From: Natrinema longum
GTDB taxonomy: Archaea > Halobacteriota > Halobacteria > Halobacteriales > Natrialbaceae
Reading direction: 5' to 3'
NCBI RefSeq assembly: GCF_017352095.1
Contig: NZ_CP071463.1
Location: 2,852,001-2,916,000 of the forward strand
Length of the DNA stretch: 64,000 bases
Shown in pieces: positions 25,876 to 35,704 of the stretch. How positions within the stretch are numbered: the first letter of the stretch is position 1; the number at the start of each line of letters is the position of its first letter. The position numbers were made by a program, and so were the translations under genes. The notes under the pieces were generated by a model that saw only the letters and a program-made list of their open reading frames with translations, was not told where the DNA came from and made no database searches.

Positions 25876-28104
25876 ATGAACGAAGTCCAATTGGAGGTTG
25901 CGAAGGCGTACCCGAACGACTCGGGTCGTGGTATCGCCCGACTCGACCCGGACACGCTGTTGCATCTGAAGCTCAGTCCGGGCGACATCATCGAGATCGA
26001 GGGTGCGGATACGACTGCGGCGAAGGTCTGGCGTGCGGATCGGCAAGACTGGAACACGGATACCGTCCGTATCGACGGCTTCACCCGTCAGAACGCCGAC
26101 GTCGGTATCGGCGAGCGGGTAACGATCCGGAAGGCCGAAGCGACGAAAGCCGAGAAGTTGGTGCTCGCACCGCCCGAGGAGGCGTCGGTCCAGTTTGGGT
26201 CCGACGCTGCGGGCATGGTGAAACGCCAGATCCTCAAGCGCCCGGTCGTCGGTCGCGACATCGTCCCGGTGATGTCCTCGACGAATCATCCGTTCATGCG
26301 GTCGCCGGGGCAAGCGATCCCGCTGATCGCCGTCGAGACCGAACCCGAAGGCGTCGTCCTCGTCACCGAAGACACCGACGTCGAACTCCGGGAGGAGCCG
26401 ATCTCGGGCTTCGAGAAGACCGGCGGCGGGATCACCTACGAGGACATCGGCGGCCTGCAAGGCGAGATCCAGCGGGTCCGGGAGATGGTCGAACTCCCGA
26501 TGAAGCACCCGCAGATCTTCAAGAAACTCGGTATCGAGCCGCCACAGGGCGTCCTCCTGCATGGCCCGCCGGGCACCGGGAAGACCTTGCTCGCCAAGGC
26601 CGTCGCCAACGAGACCTCCGCCAGTTTCTTCTCTATCGCCGGTCCGGAGATCATCTCGAAGTACTACGGCGAATCCGAACAACAACTCAGGGAGATCTTC
26701 GAGGACGCGACCGAGGAGTCGCCGTCGATCATCTTCATCGACGAACTCGACTCCATCGCCCCGAAACGCGAAGACGTCACCGGCGAGGTCGAGCGCCGGG
26801 TCGTCGCCCAGCTGTTGACGATGATGGACGGCCTCGAGTCCCGTGGCCAGGTCATCGTCATCGCGGCGACCAACCGGGTCGACTCGGTCGACCCAGCACT
26901 GCGCCGACCCGGCCGCTTCGACCGCGAGATCGAGATCGGCGTCCCCGACGAGACGGGCCGCGAGGAGATCCTGCAGATCCACACCCGCGGGATGCCCCTC
27001 TCCGACGACGTCAGTCTCGGGCATCTGGCCGACGAGACCCACGGCTTCGTCGGTGCCGACATCGAGAGCCTGACCAAAGAGGCTGCGATGAAGGCGCTCC
27101 GGCGCTACCTCCCCGAGATCGATCTCGACGAGGAGGACATCCCGCCGAGCCTGATCGACCGGATGATCGTCAAGCGCGAGGACTTCCGGGGCGCGTTGAA
27201 CGAGGTCGAACCCTCCGCGATGCGGGAAGTCCTGGTCGAACTCCCGAAGATCTCCTGGGAGGACGTCGGCGGCCTCCAGGACGCCAAGGATCAGGTCCAG
27301 GAGTCCGTCGAGTGGCCCCTCTCGACGCCCGAACGGTTCGAGCGGCTGGGGATCGATCCGCCGGCCGGCGTCTTGCTGTACGGCCCACCCGGCACGGGGA
27401 AGACGCTCATGGCGAAAGCCGTCGCCAACGAGACCAACGCGAACTTCATCTCCGTGCGTGGGCCGCAACTCCTCTCGAAGTGGGTCGGCGAATCGGAGAA
27501 GGCCATCCGACAGACCTTCCGCAAGGCCCGCCAGGTTTCCCCGACGGTCATCTTCTTCGACGAACTCGACGCGCTCGCGCCGGGTCGAGGCGGTGAAGTC
27601 GGCTCGAACGTCTCCGAACGCGTCGTCAACCAGCTGCTGACCGAACTCGACGGGTTAGAGGAGATGGGCAACGTCATGGTCATCGGCGCGACCAACCGGC
27701 CGGACATGATCGACCCCGCACTGCTTCGCTCGGGGCGGTTCGACCGGCTGGTCATGATCGGCGAACCCGACGTCGACGGTCGCGAACGCATCCTCGAGAT
27801 CCACACCGAGGACACGCCACTGGCCGCCGACGTCACCCTGCGCGAGATCGCCGAGATCACGGACGGTTACGTCGGCAGCGACCTCGAGTCGATCGCCCGC
27901 GAGGCGGCCATCGAGGCTCTCCGTGAGGACGAGGACGCGGACATCGTCGAGATGCGCCACTTCCGACAGGCCATGGAGAACGTCCGGCCGACGATCACCG
28001 ACGACATCCTCGACTACTACGAGCAGATCGAAGAGGAGTTCCAGGGCGGCACGAGCGGCCCCGATCCGACGGGGCGTCGCGGCAGCCGGATCGGCTTCCA
28101 ATAA
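25876..28104 (+). CDS. cdc48: CDC48/VAT-type AAA+ ATPase
   Basis: 742 residues. N-terminal double-psi barrel domain ([20 protein letters not shown] ...), then D1 with Walker A GPPGTGKT (about 229-236) and Walker B IFIDELD (about 289), and D2 with Walker A (about 502-509) and IFFDELD (about 562). Arginine-finger segments ([25 protein letters not shown]) are present in both. It unfolds proteins and remodels complexes, likely feeding the proteasome. The C-terminus is short and polar. A hairpin and T tract follow the stop. Confidence 0.95.
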   Translation: MNEVQLEVAKAYPNDSGRGIARLDPDTLLHLKLSPGDIIEIEGADTTAAKVWRADRQDWNTDTVRIDGFTRQNADVGIGERVTIRKAEATKAEKLVLAPPEEASVQFGSDAAGMVKRQILKRPVVGRDIVPVMSSTNHPFMRSPGQAIPLIAVETEPEGVVLVTEDTDVELREEPISGFEKTGGGITYEDIGGLQGEIQRVREMVELPMKHPQIFKKLGIEPPQGVLLHGPPGTGKTLLAKAVANETSASFFSIAGPEIISKYYGESEQQLREIFEDATEESPSIIFIDELDSIAPKREDVTGEVERRVVAQLLTMMDGLESRGQVIVIAATNRVDSVDPALRRPGRFDREIEIGVPDETGREEILQIHTRGMPLSDDVSLGHLADETHGFVGADIESLTKEAAMKALRRYLPEIDLDEEDIPPSLIDRMIVKREDFRGALNEVEPSAMREVLVELPKISWEDVGGLQDAKDQVQESVEWPLSTPERFERLGIDPPAGVLLYGPPGTGKTLMAKAVANETNANFISVRGPQLLSKWVGESEKAIRQTFRKARQVSPTVIFFDELDALAPGRGGEVGSNVSERVVNQLLTELDGLEEMGNVMVIGATNRPDMIDPALLRSGRFDRLVMIGEPDVDGRERILEIHTEDTPLAADVTLREIAEITDGYVGSDLESIAREAAIEALREDEDADIVEMRHFRQAMENVRPTITDDILDYYEQIEEEFQGGTSGPDPTGRRGSRIGFQ

Positions 28105-28144
28105 GCCGACCGTCGCCGTCGGCGGGATTTCAGCGCGGTTTTTT
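28105..28144 (+). terminator. Hairpin plus T tract after cdc48
   Basis: GCCGAC and GTCGGC form a six-base stem with a seven-base loop directly after the stop codon (28105-28123), followed by six T at 28139-28144. Confidence 0.5.
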
Positions 28145-28290
28145 CGGGTCTGCGTTCGGTGAGCACTCTCGGACGGAGAGCACGGCGGATCGGCGGCTAC
28201 CGTTCGACTGAGACGGTCTCCTGTCCGTCAGTGCCGGCGGGACCGGGACCGCCCTGCGGTCCCACCGGGAAATCGGGACAGCAAACCGTA

Positions 28291-30519
28291 TTACGAGACG
28301 TCCGTCTCCTCGCGAGCAGTCTCGAGATGGCGGCGTTCGACGACGACCTCGGAGGCTCGCTCGTTCGCCGCTTCGGGACCGTACTCGTCGGCGACCTCGC
28401 GGATCGCCCGCATCGAGGCGTTCCTGACCAGCGCCTCGAGGTCGGCACCGGTGTACCCCTCGAGTTCGGCGGCGAGTTCGGAGACGTCGACGTCGTCGGC
28501 CAGCGGTTTGCCCTCCGTGTGGACCGCGAGGATCTTCTCTCGAGCTTCCAGGTCGGGTTCGCCGACGAAGACGTGCGTGTCGAGTCGGCCGGGTCGAAGC
28601 AGTGCCGGGTCGATCTGGTCCTTGCGGTTGGTCGCGGCCAGCACCACGAGGTTGGGGTTCTCCCTCATCCCGTCGAGTTCGGTCAACAGCTGTGAGACGA
28701 CGCGCTCGGTGACCTCGTGGCCCTCGCCGCGGGCGGCCGTGATCGCGTCGATCTCGTCGAAGAAGACGATCGACGGGGCCGACTGGCGAGCGCGTTCGAA
28801 CACCTCACGGATCGCCTTCTCCGATTCGCCGACGTACCGGTCGATGATTTCGGGGCCATCGACGCGGACGAAGTTGACGTCGGTTTCACCCGCCAGCGCG
28901 CGAGCGAGCAGCGTCTTCCCGGTGCCCGGTGGGCCGTACAACAGGACGCCCGACGGTGGGGCGGTGTTCGTCTCCTCGAAGAGTCGATCGTAGGTCAGTG
29001 GCCACTCGACCGACTCGCGGAGCGTCTGTTTCGCCGCCTCGAGGCCGCCGACGTCCGCGAAGTCGGTGGTCGGCGATTCGGCGACGTACTCGCGCATCGC
29101 GGACGGTTCGACGGACGCGAGCGCGGCGTCGAAGTGGGCCTTTCGTACCGTCGGGTTCCGGTTCCAGTCGCGACGCTCGTCCGTGTCGGTCGGCCGATCG
29201 CGGATCGCGGCCATCGCGGCCTCGCTCGCGACGGCGTCTAAGTCCGCCCCGACGAACCCGTGGGTCCGCCGCGCGATCCCGTCGACGTCGACGTCGTCGG
29301 CCAGGGGCATGCCCCGTGTGTGGACCTCGAGGATCTCGCGGCGACCTTCCTCGTCGGGGACGCCGATCTGGATCTCGCGGTCGAAGCGACCGCCCCGCCG
29401 GAGCGCGGGATCGATCGTATCGACGCGGTTGGTCGCGCCGATGACGATCACCTCGCCGCGGGCGTCGAGGCCGTCCATCAGGGTCAACAGCTGGCCGACG
29501 ATCCGGTTTTCGGCGTCGCCGTCGTCGTCGCGCTGGCCGGCGATCGAGTCGATCTCGTCGAAGAAGACGATCGTCGGCGCGTTCGCCTCGGCGCGCTCGA
29601 ACACTTCGCGGAGCCGTTCCTCGCTCTCGCCTTTGTACTTCGACATGATCTCCGGCCCGGAGATCGTCTCGAAGTTCGCGTCGACCTCGTTGGCGACGGC
29701 GCGGGCGATCAGCGTCTTCCCGGTGCCCGGCGGGCCATACAGGAGGACGCCGGAGGGCGGTTCGACGCCGAGTCGACGGAACAACTCGGGCTCCGACAGC
29801 GGGAGCTCGATCATCTCGCGGACGAGCTCGAGTTCCTCGTCTAACCCGCCGATGTCTTCGTAGGTAACGCCGGAACTCGGCGTCGGAGCGTCGGCATCGC
29901 CGTCGGAACCGGGGTCGCCGACCGCGGCGTCCGTCGACTCGGCGGTGGGGTCACGGCTGGATTGTCCGGATCCCGCCGAGCGTGGGGAGCCACTCGGCCT
30001 GCCCTCGGTGTCGACGATCCGGATCGTCGTCGCTTCGGTGATTCGAACGTCGCCGGCGGGGTCCGTATCGGTGACGCTGAACGGCTGCTGGTCGACTCCC
30101 CCGATTCTGATCTGTTCGCCGGCTCGGACCGGCCGATTGCGGAGCTTCTCCGTGGCTTCGCGTTCCGCGGCTCGACGCTGGCGCTCGGGGAGTGCCGACG
30201 GCGCGGCCAGCGTGACTCGCCTGGCGTCGGTGATCGTGGACTTGTCTTTGGCCCGGACCGCAACCGTCTCGCCGACGTGGACGCCGGCGTTCGCACGAGT
30301 GTCTCCGTCGATCTGAATCGCGTCGTCCGGGACCGACTGATCGGCGGGCCACATCTTGGCGACGGTCGTCTCGTCGCCCTCGATGACGACGGCATCGCCA
30401 CTGAGAACCCCGAGCCGTCGCCGCACGGGCTCCGGTATTCGAGCGACGCCCCGGCCGGCGTCCCCTTTCTCAGCAGCGCGAACGGACAGCGTCACATCGT
30501 CCGATTCCGACGAGCTCAT
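28291..30519 (-). CDS. Second CDC48-family AAA+ ATPase
   Basis: 742 residues from the ATG at 30519. It has the same layout as its neighbour: N-domain (VTLSVRAAEKGDAGRGVARI), D1 Walker A GPPGTGKT near residue 259 with Walker B VFFDEID, and D2 Walker A near residue 528 with VFFDEID. It differs in a Ser/Gly/Asp-rich insertion of about 45 residues before D1 (DPTAESTDAAVGDPGSDGD region) and a distinct C-terminal end (EVVVERRHLETAREETDVS). It converges on the other cdc48. It is probably a paralogue with another adaptor set. Confidence 0.92.
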   Translation of the reverse strand: MSSSESDDVTLSVRAAEKGDAGRGVARIPEPVRRRLGVLSGDAVVIEGDETTVAKMWPADQSVPDDAIQIDGDTRANAGVHVGETVAVRAKDKSTITDARRVTLAAPSALPERQRRAAEREATEKLRNRPVRAGEQIRIGGVDQQPFSVTDTDPAGDVRITEATTIRIVDTEGRPSGSPRSAGSGQSSRDPTAESTDAAVGDPGSDGDADAPTPSSGVTYEDIGGLDEELELVREMIELPLSEPELFRRLGVEPPSGVLLYGPPGTGKTLIARAVANEVDANFETISGPEIMSKYKGESEERLREVFERAEANAPTIVFFDEIDSIAGQRDDDGDAENRIVGQLLTLMDGLDARGEVIVIGATNRVDTIDPALRRGGRFDREIQIGVPDEEGRREILEVHTRGMPLADDVDVDGIARRTHGFVGADLDAVASEAAMAAIRDRPTDTDERRDWNRNPTVRKAHFDAALASVEPSAMREYVAESPTTDFADVGGLEAAKQTLRESVEWPLTYDRLFEETNTAPPSGVLLYGPPGTGKTLLARALAGETDVNFVRVDGPEIIDRYVGESEKAIREVFERARQSAPSIVFFDEIDAITAARGEGHEVTERVVSQLLTELDGMRENPNLVVLAATNRKDQIDPALLRPGRLDTHVFVGEPDLEAREKILAVHTEGKPLADDVDVSELAAELEGYTGADLEALVRNASMRAIREVADEYGPEAANERASEVVVERRHLETAREETDVS

Positions 30520-30559
30520 ACCTGTTCCTTTCGGGCCAGTTCCCTTGAGAATTGTCCCA

Positions 30560-31192
30560 TCACAGCGCGCTCTCGAGGAGCCGATCGATACCTCGGCGCA
30601 GTCGCTCGGAGGCCGACGGTGCCGAGATCCCCAGCCGATCGCCGACGTCCTCGGTCGACGCCTCGCGCGGGACCGCGAAGTACCCCTCCTCGCGGGCGAC
30701 GAGCAGCGCCTGGTGTTGTTCCCGAGTGAGGCCAAACGGTGGGTCGTCCGTCGACGACTCTCGGGTGAGTCGCTCGAGCTTGAAGGTTGCACCACGGTCC
30801 GTACAGAAGCGCCGGTACTCCGCGAGTGCTTCCCTGTCGGGGAACCGTGCTCGCCCCCACCAGCCGTCGACGGTCACGATCCCCCCCAGCGGCGTGGTCC
30901 CCAGTTCGACGTACTTCCGGTAGATCGGAAGCGGGGGATCCCGTAACCTGATTCGATACATGTCACCGCCCTCCCGCGCGTCGAGCATCGTGTACGCGTC
31001 GACCGTCGGATCGTGCGCAAGCGCCTCGGCAAAGTCGTCGCTCGCCTCGACAGCCCGACAGAGGACGATCGGTCGGTCGGGGTCGACGACGAGGATCCGT
31101 TCGATATAGAGCGTGATGTCCGGAACGGCCGCGACTGCGTCCGTCAACGGCAGATCCGACGAATTGAGTTGGAACTCCGCGATCAGGCCCAT
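30560..31192 (-). CDS. Bat-type HTH_10 transcriptional regulator
   Basis: 210 residues. The N-terminal 150 residues form the sensor-like region seen in haloarchaeal bacterio-opsin-activator relatives (start MGLIAEFQLNSSDLPL). The C-terminal HTH_10 domain has LTREQHQALLVAREEGYFAVPR and a recognition part (TEDVGDRLGISAPSASERLRRG). The start lies about 24 bases after a TTTAAGTA box on the minus strand (about 31213-31220), so it is likely leaderless. It is divergent from the diiron gene, which it may control, and 40 bases upstream of the second cdc48-type gene. Confidence 0.85.
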   Translation of the reverse strand: MGLIAEFQLNSSDLPLTDAVAAVPDITLYIERILVVDPDRPIVLCRAVEASDDFAEALAHDPTVDAYTMLDAREGGDMYRIRLRDPPLPIYRKYVELGTTPLGGIVTVDGWWGRARFPDREALAEYRRFCTDRGATFKLERLTRESSTDDPPFGLTREQHQALLVAREEGYFAVPREASTEDVGDRLGISAPSASERLRRGIDRLLESAL

Positions 31193-31278
31193 ACGACCAC
31201 GTTCGTCCGATAGTACTTAAATGCCCTAACCTATGAGATACAGGTTGATCGGACGACGACGCATATGTTCGGCTGACA

Positions 31279-32181
31279 ATGGCCAGCAGCGAAGATCCCG
31301 CGATGCAACTCAGTACGGGCACTCGATCGCACAACTACTACCGAAACGCCGTCGAGAAACACTGGGACCCCCACGAGATCGATCTCGAGGCCGACCTCGA
31401 GGGGGCCGCCGAACTCCCCGAACCGGCGTTTGTCGGACTCAAACAGTCCCTCGCGCTGTTCGGAGCGGGCGAGGAGTCGGTGACCGAAGACCTCGCGCCG
31501 CTGGCGGTCGTCCTCGAGGACATCGGCGACCAGATGTTCCTCACCACGCAACTCTACGAGGAGTCCAAACACACGGACTTCTTCGATCGCTACTGGCGCG
31601 AAGTGATCCACACCGAAGAGGAGCGCCGCGGGCAGGAACTCTCGTCGCCGACCGACGAGAAGTGGTTCAACGAGCCCTACGACGAACTGTTCGAGCGCAA
31701 CGAGCGGGCCATGGCTCGACTCCTCGAGGACGATACGCCCGAAAACCGTGCGAGGGCCCACTGTCACTACCACCTGACGATCGAAGGGATTCTGGCCCAG
31801 ACCGGCTACTACGGACTCACCCTCGCGTACGGCGAGAACGAGCCCGAACTGCCGGACCTGCCGGGACTCGTCGAGGGACTCAAACTGGTCCGCAGCGACG
31901 AGGGTCGCCACGTCGGCTTCGGGATGGCGAAACTCAAGTCGCTCGTGAGCGAGGGCGCGGTCGAACCCGACCTCCTCCGAGAGACGGTCGACGAACTGGT
32001 GCCGCTGGTTCAGGAGAGTCTGGCGGGCGACGACGGAGCGAGTTCCGAATCGGGTCCCGGCCCGAGTCCCGCCGATCTGGCCGACTACGCGTACACGAAA
32101 CACGAACAACGGATGCAACAGATCACCTCCGCGAGCGAGAAGATCCCGGACGTCGACGAACTGACCGAACTCGAGGCCTGA
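31279..32181 (+). CDS. R2-like diiron protein (R2lox or RNR beta type)
   Basis: 300 residues, ferritin-like helical fold. Metal ligands are visible in two E-x-x-H motifs, E95-SK-H98 (LYEESKHTDFF) and E208-GR-H211 (RSDEGRHVGFG), plus E169 in HLTIEGILAQTGYY and a candidate first Glu near residues 66-70. The EESKH and DEGRHVGFG context is closer to R2-like ligand-binding oxidases than to true ribonucleotide reductase beta subunits. No partner NrdA lies nearby, and the window already has a B12-dependent enzyme. Acidic low-complexity spacing near the C-terminus (residues 250-270) is halophilic. Confidence 0.8.
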   Translation: MASSEDPAMQLSTGTRSHNYYRNAVEKHWDPHEIDLEADLEGAAELPEPAFVGLKQSLALFGAGEESVTEDLAPLAVVLEDIGDQMFLTTQLYEESKHTDFFDRYWREVIHTEEERRGQELSSPTDEKWFNEPYDELFERNERAMARLLEDDTPENRARAHCHYHLTIEGILAQTGYYGLTLAYGENEPELPDLPGLVEGLKLVRSDEGRHVGFGMAKLKSLVSEGAVEPDLLRETVDELVPLVQESLAGDDGASSESGPGPSPADLADYAYTKHEQRMQQITSASEKIPDVDELTELEA

Positions 32182-32266
32182 TCGCAGGATCGACCGCTCG
32201 GAGTGTAGTTCGCGGGCCGCCGGGGCCGGAGAAACGCCTTTTGTCGTTCGTGTCCCAGCAGGTACT

Positions 32267-32401
32267 ATGGTCGTCCAGACAGAGCGCGACGACACCACCT
32301 GGTACGAGTGTGAAACCTGTGGCCTGCTGTTCGACGAGAAGTCGGACGCGACGGAACACGAGAAGCGCTGCGACGAGAGCGATCCGTCCTACATCCAGTA
32401 A
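32267..32401 (+). CDS. Tiny zinc-finger protein (DUF7128-like)
   Basis: 44 residues, too short for many gene finders. The pattern is Y-E-C-E-T-C-G-L-L-F followed by H-x-x-x-C (EHEKRC), a C2HC/C2H2-like metal site, and it ends in DPSYIQ. I recall this as a conserved haloarchaeal family (DUF7128). A GGT-rich stretch precedes the ATG at 32267. Its stop is three bases before the stop of the convergent gene. Confidence 0.75.
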   Translation: MVVQTERDDTTWYECETCGLLFDEKSDATEHEKRCDESDPSYIQ

Positions 32402-32403
32402 CG

Positions 32404-32649
32404 CTACTCGAGGCGTTCGCGGTGCTCGGCTGTGAGTTCGCCGGCCCCATCGAGCGTGTGGGTCTCCGTCCAGCGGACGCGGTCGCCGTCGCCGTAGGCC
32501 AGCGCGGTCTTGAGTTCGTCTCGGAGGACGCCGTGGTCGACCGCCAGCACCGTTCCCGAATCGTCGCCGAGTTCGTAGACGCCGGGTCGATCCGGCGCGG
32601 CGGCGACCGTCTCCCGCTCGAGGTCGCGCCAGGGTTTTTGCAACGGCAT
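32404..32649 (-). CDS. Small haloarchaeal conserved protein (DUF7508-like)
   Basis: 81 residues. It starts MPLQKPWRDLERETV and has a RPGVYELGDDSGTVL strand pair, reminiscent of the GVYE strand in GIY-YIG folds, though no catalytic residues are seen. The start codon overlaps the stop of the upstream gene by one base (TGATG), so the pair is translationally coupled. Function is unknown. Confidence 0.7.
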   Translation of the reverse strand: MPLQKPWRDLERETVAAAPDRPGVYELGDDSGTVLAVDHGVLRDELKTALAYGDGDRVRWTETHTLDGAGELTAEHRERLE

Positions 32650-33080
32650 CAGTCGGCGCTCTCGACGAGTTCGTAGGCGTGTTCGCTCATCTCGTCCTCG
32701 GCGAAGACGAACACGCGGCCGTCGACGACCGAGAGATCCGCCTCGACGCGGACCGAGTAGGCCTCCGTCGCGACGGTGACGCCGGGGAACAGCTCTTCCT
32801 CGTCGTCGCGCTCGAGCATCACGCGGCCGACCCCCGTGGTCTCGAGGATGTCGTCGTGGGTGTTGCGGTCGTTAATGTACGTCATGACACCCTCGACGCC
32901 GTCGGGGTCGGTGACGAGGACGTGGACCTCCTTCCCCGGCGGGGTCGTCAGCGGCCCCTCGACGGGCTCGGGGGGGCCGTGGTAGAACACCTCTCGACCG
33001 TCGTGGTACTCGACGACCACGCCACCGTCGACGAGGTCGACGCCGATCGTACTGGGGGGGACGTTGTTGCGTGCGCTCAT
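32649..33080 (-). CDS. Small haloarchaeal conserved protein (DUF5796-like)
   Basis: 143 residues, acidic, mostly beta. It starts MSARNNVPPSTIGVDLVDGG and contains EVFYHGPPEPV and THDDILETTGVGRVMLE, matching the DUF5796 family as I recall it. The ATG at 33080 is used, since the upstream extension is Arg/Ser-rich. It is coupled to the DUF7508-like gene downstream. Function is unknown. Confidence 0.75.
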   Translation of the reverse strand: MSARNNVPPSTIGVDLVDGGVVVEYHDGREVFYHGPPEPVEGPLTTPPGKEVHVLVTDPDGVEGVMTYINDRNTHDDILETTGVGRVMLERDDEEELFPGVTVATEAYSVRVEADLSVVDGRVFVFAEDEMSEHAYELVESAD

Positions 33081-33309
33081 TGTCACGTCTTGGATTGGCG
33101 GAGGGAAAAACGGTGTGCTCCGTCGTTCGTGGGGCCAAGCGCCCGCTCTCCTTGCCGGGCTGTGTTGGCGGAAGCTGTGTGCGTCGACGGCGCGTGAGTG
33201 CCGTCCGCTCCGGGGATCCTCGCCACCGAGTTCTGCACCCGGTCGACGCCACCGGGTGCGACTTCCGCGGATCGTTAGCCGTAAGTACGCCCTCTGAGAG
33301 AGTCCGTGT

Positions 33310-34182
33310 ATGGATGGCCGTGCTGTCGCTCCCGCAGCCGGAACGGTACTCAACGCGCTCGCGACCGGGACCGGCTCGGCGTTCGCGATCGACCTCGAGA
33401 CGACGGCGACCGTCGAACTCACCGAAGACGGGGATGTCGTCGGCGAGGTCGCCGGCCAGCCCGAGGCCGACACGACGCTCGTCGAACGCTGTGCGACGAT
33501 GACGATCGACGACTACGCCGAGCAGGCCGGGCTGGACGAGTCGACCGTCGGCGCTCGTGTCCGGACCGACAGCGAGGTCCCGATGGCGTCCGGGTTGAAG
33601 AGTTCCAGCGCCGCGGCCAACGCGACGGTACTCGCGACGCTCGACGCCCTCGCGGTCGCCGATTCGGTCGAGCGAATCGACGCCTGTCGCCTCGGCGTTC
33701 GGGCGGCTCGCGACGCCGGCGTGACGGTCACCGGCGCGTTCGACGACGCCAGCGCGAGCATGCTCGGCGGCGTGACGGTAACCGACAACACGGCCGATGC
33801 GTTGCTCGCCCGCGAGGAAGTCGACTGGCACGCACTGGTCTACACCCCGCCCGAACAGTCCTACAGCGCCGATGCCGACGTCTCGGCCTGCGAGCGCATC
33901 GCGCCGATGGCCCAACTCGTCGAAGAACTCGCACTCGAGGGCCGGTACGGCGAGGCGATGACGGTCAACGGCTTCGCGTTCTCGGCTGCACTCGAGTTCT
34001 CGACGGGACCGATGATCGACGCCTTGCCCGATGTCGCCGGCGTCTCGCTGTCCGGAACGGGGCCGAGCTACGTCGCCGTCGGGGAGCGGGAGACGCTCGA
34101 GGCGGTCCAACGCCGGTGGGACGAGCGAAAGGGAACGACACGATTACTGGAGACGCGAACGGACGGAACACGAACGACATGA
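33310..34182 (+). CDS. Archaeal shikimate kinase (GHMP type)
   Basis: 290 residues. It phosphorylates shikimate, a step of the chorismate pathway. It belongs to the GHMP kinase superfamily, unlike bacterial AroK: start GRAVAPAAGTVLNALATG, phosphate-binding loop PMASGLKSSSAAANATV (about 94-110), and a late SGTGPSYVAVG motif. Its stop overlaps the start of the chorismate mutase gene (ATGA), so both enzymes are made together. Confidence 0.92.
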   Translation: MDGRAVAPAAGTVLNALATGTGSAFAIDLETTATVELTEDGDVVGEVAGQPEADTTLVERCATMTIDDYAEQAGLDESTVGARVRTDSEVPMASGLKSSSAAANATVLATLDALAVADSVERIDACRLGVRAARDAGVTVTGAFDDASASMLGGVTVTDNTADALLAREEVDWHALVYTPPEQSYSADADVSACERIAPMAQLVEELALEGRYGEAMTVNGFAFSAALEFSTGPMIDALPDVAGVSLSGTGPSYVAVGERETLEAVQRRWDERKGTTRLLETRTDGTRTT

Positions 34183-34514
34183 CTCGAGAGCCAACGGACA
34201 CGGTGACCGACGGTGGAATCGACGACGAGGAACGCACGCCCGAGGAGATGGACCTCGACGAACTCCGCGAGGAGATCCGGACGATCGATCAGGAGATCGT
34301 CGAGTTGATCGCCCAGCGGACGTACGTCGCGGACACGATCGCGGCGGTCAAAGACGAACAGGGGCTGCCGACGACCGACGAGAAACAGGAACAGCAGGTC
34401 ATGGAGCGAGCGGGCGACAACGCCGAACAGTTCGACGTGGACGCGAACCTCGTCAAGGCGATCTTCCGGCTGTTGATCGAACTGAACAAGGTCGAGCAGC
34501 GAGAAAATAGGTAG
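34179..34514 (+). CDS. Chorismate mutase (AroQ type)
   Basis: 111 residues. An acidic 25-residue head is followed by the three-helix AroQ fold: MDLDELREEIRTIDQEIVEL, IAQRTYVADTIAAVKDEQG, and a C-terminal helix with AIFRLLIELNKVEQ. It converts chorismate to prephenate for Phe/Tyr synthesis. Coupled by ATGA overlap to shikimate kinase. Confidence 0.9.
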   Translation: MTREPTDTVTDGGIDDEERTPEEMDLDELREEIRTIDQEIVELIAQRTYVADTIAAVKDEQGLPTTDEKQEQQVMERAGDNAEQFDVDANLVKAIFRLLIELNKVEQRENR

Positions 34515-34938
34515 CCGAATTCGGGCGCTACAGTGCTTCTATCCCCGGTCGATTAGTCAAATAATCTTCCGGCAGTTGCTCTTTCGTTTCTCGATCGGTG
34601 ACCGATAACACAGTTTCGTAGTCACCTCGGGCACTGGATCGAAGAGTAACCTTGCGGCGACTGACGAACTATTCGAGGGCATCCGCTCACGAGTCCGTCT
34701 ATTGGTAGGAATCGCTATCTGGTCGATGTGTCACGGAAATCAGCTTCCTCGAATCCTTCAGTCGATAGGAGTCGCGTGCTGCATACAGAGCATGAGTTTA
34801 GCAGACCGACTTCGTTTGTTCCGTGCGATCCGCGCTGAATTGGTCGATCAGTAGACCTGCGTATCGAGCGCGTCGTACCTTCTGGACTCTTTAATACGCA
34901 GGTGTCCATAGATACTATCGACAGATATTCTATCTCAG
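34515..34938. other. Intergenic, possible gene remnant
   Basis: No intact gene is seen in these 424 bases. On the minus strand, 34528-34668 is an open stretch of 46 codons without a start, ending in a stop at 34528. It has coding-like composition (DYETVLSVTDRE, then LTNRPGIEAL) and could be the end of a decayed gene. The base composition is AT-richer than in the neighbours. Confidence 0.3.
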
Positions 34939-35604
34939 ATGGATCTCCTCGAAACAATGGAGCGACGAACGCTTCTTGGACTGGCCGCCAGCGCCGGTGT
35001 CGTCGGCGTCCTCGGGACCAAAGCCGGGGGTGCCGACAAGCCCTCCATTCCACCAGCCACGTACCCCGAGGAGCCAGTAGCTTCAATGGGTCAACGGAAC
35101 AGCCCCGTCGTAGCTACCGACACGACGACGGCGGGACGAAAGACGTACGGTACCGTTCGACAGTCCGCATCGGTTCTCGACCTCGAACCGACCGGTCACT
35201 ATGCCCTCGTCACCAAGTATCAACTTATCCCAGGATCGAACTATGAGGCGAGGACCGAGTGGAAAACTGCCTCGCTGACAGTCGAACACGGCTGGGATTC
35301 GGGTTCGCTCGTCTCTCACTCTGGAGACGTTGTTCCGGCTGACGATGGCAATGCCGACTCGAACCTTTACTTGGGCACCGATCGGTCGACGAGGCGGTAC
35401 CGGTGGCATCTAACGTTTGACACCGCGACGGGGAACTCCCACATCTTTCGCTTCGCCACTGTCGTGGACCGTGAGGAAGCGCCCGAGACGGGTGATGCTC
35501 TCGTCGACGCGATGTTCGGTGCGGGCTTCACGAAGGGATTCCTCAGGGCCTCAGAACGGGACCTTGCGACGGCACGACTCGTACTGCAGGGAACGAACGA
35601 GTAG
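34939..35604 (+). CDS. Secreted protein with Tat-like signal, unknown
   Basis: 221 residues. The N-terminus has a twin-Arg-like motif before a hydrophobic core (MERRTLLGLAASAGVVGVLG), suggesting Tat export. The rest is mostly beta, with no Cys in the mature part and no known motif. The internal ATG at 34960 (MERRTLLG) is a possible alternative start. It lies about 100 bases upstream of the Tat lipoprotein gene on the same strand. Confidence 0.55.
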   Translation: MDLLETMERRTLLGLAASAGVVGVLGTKAGGADKPSIPPATYPEEPVASMGQRNSPVVATDTTTAGRKTYGTVRQSASVLDLEPTGHYALVTKYQLIPGSNYEARTEWKTASLTVEHGWDSGSLVSHSGDVVPADDGNADSNLYLGTDRSTRRYRWHLTFDTATGNSHIFRFATVVDREEAPETGDALVDAMFGAGFTKGFLRASERDLATARLVLQGTNE

Positions 35605-35704
35605 AGCCGAAGCCGCTCACACGAATGCGTTCTCGAGCGGAATACAATCACGCTCGTCAAAGACACACACGTTTAATACCTTCCGAAACATATATACATC
35701 GTTT

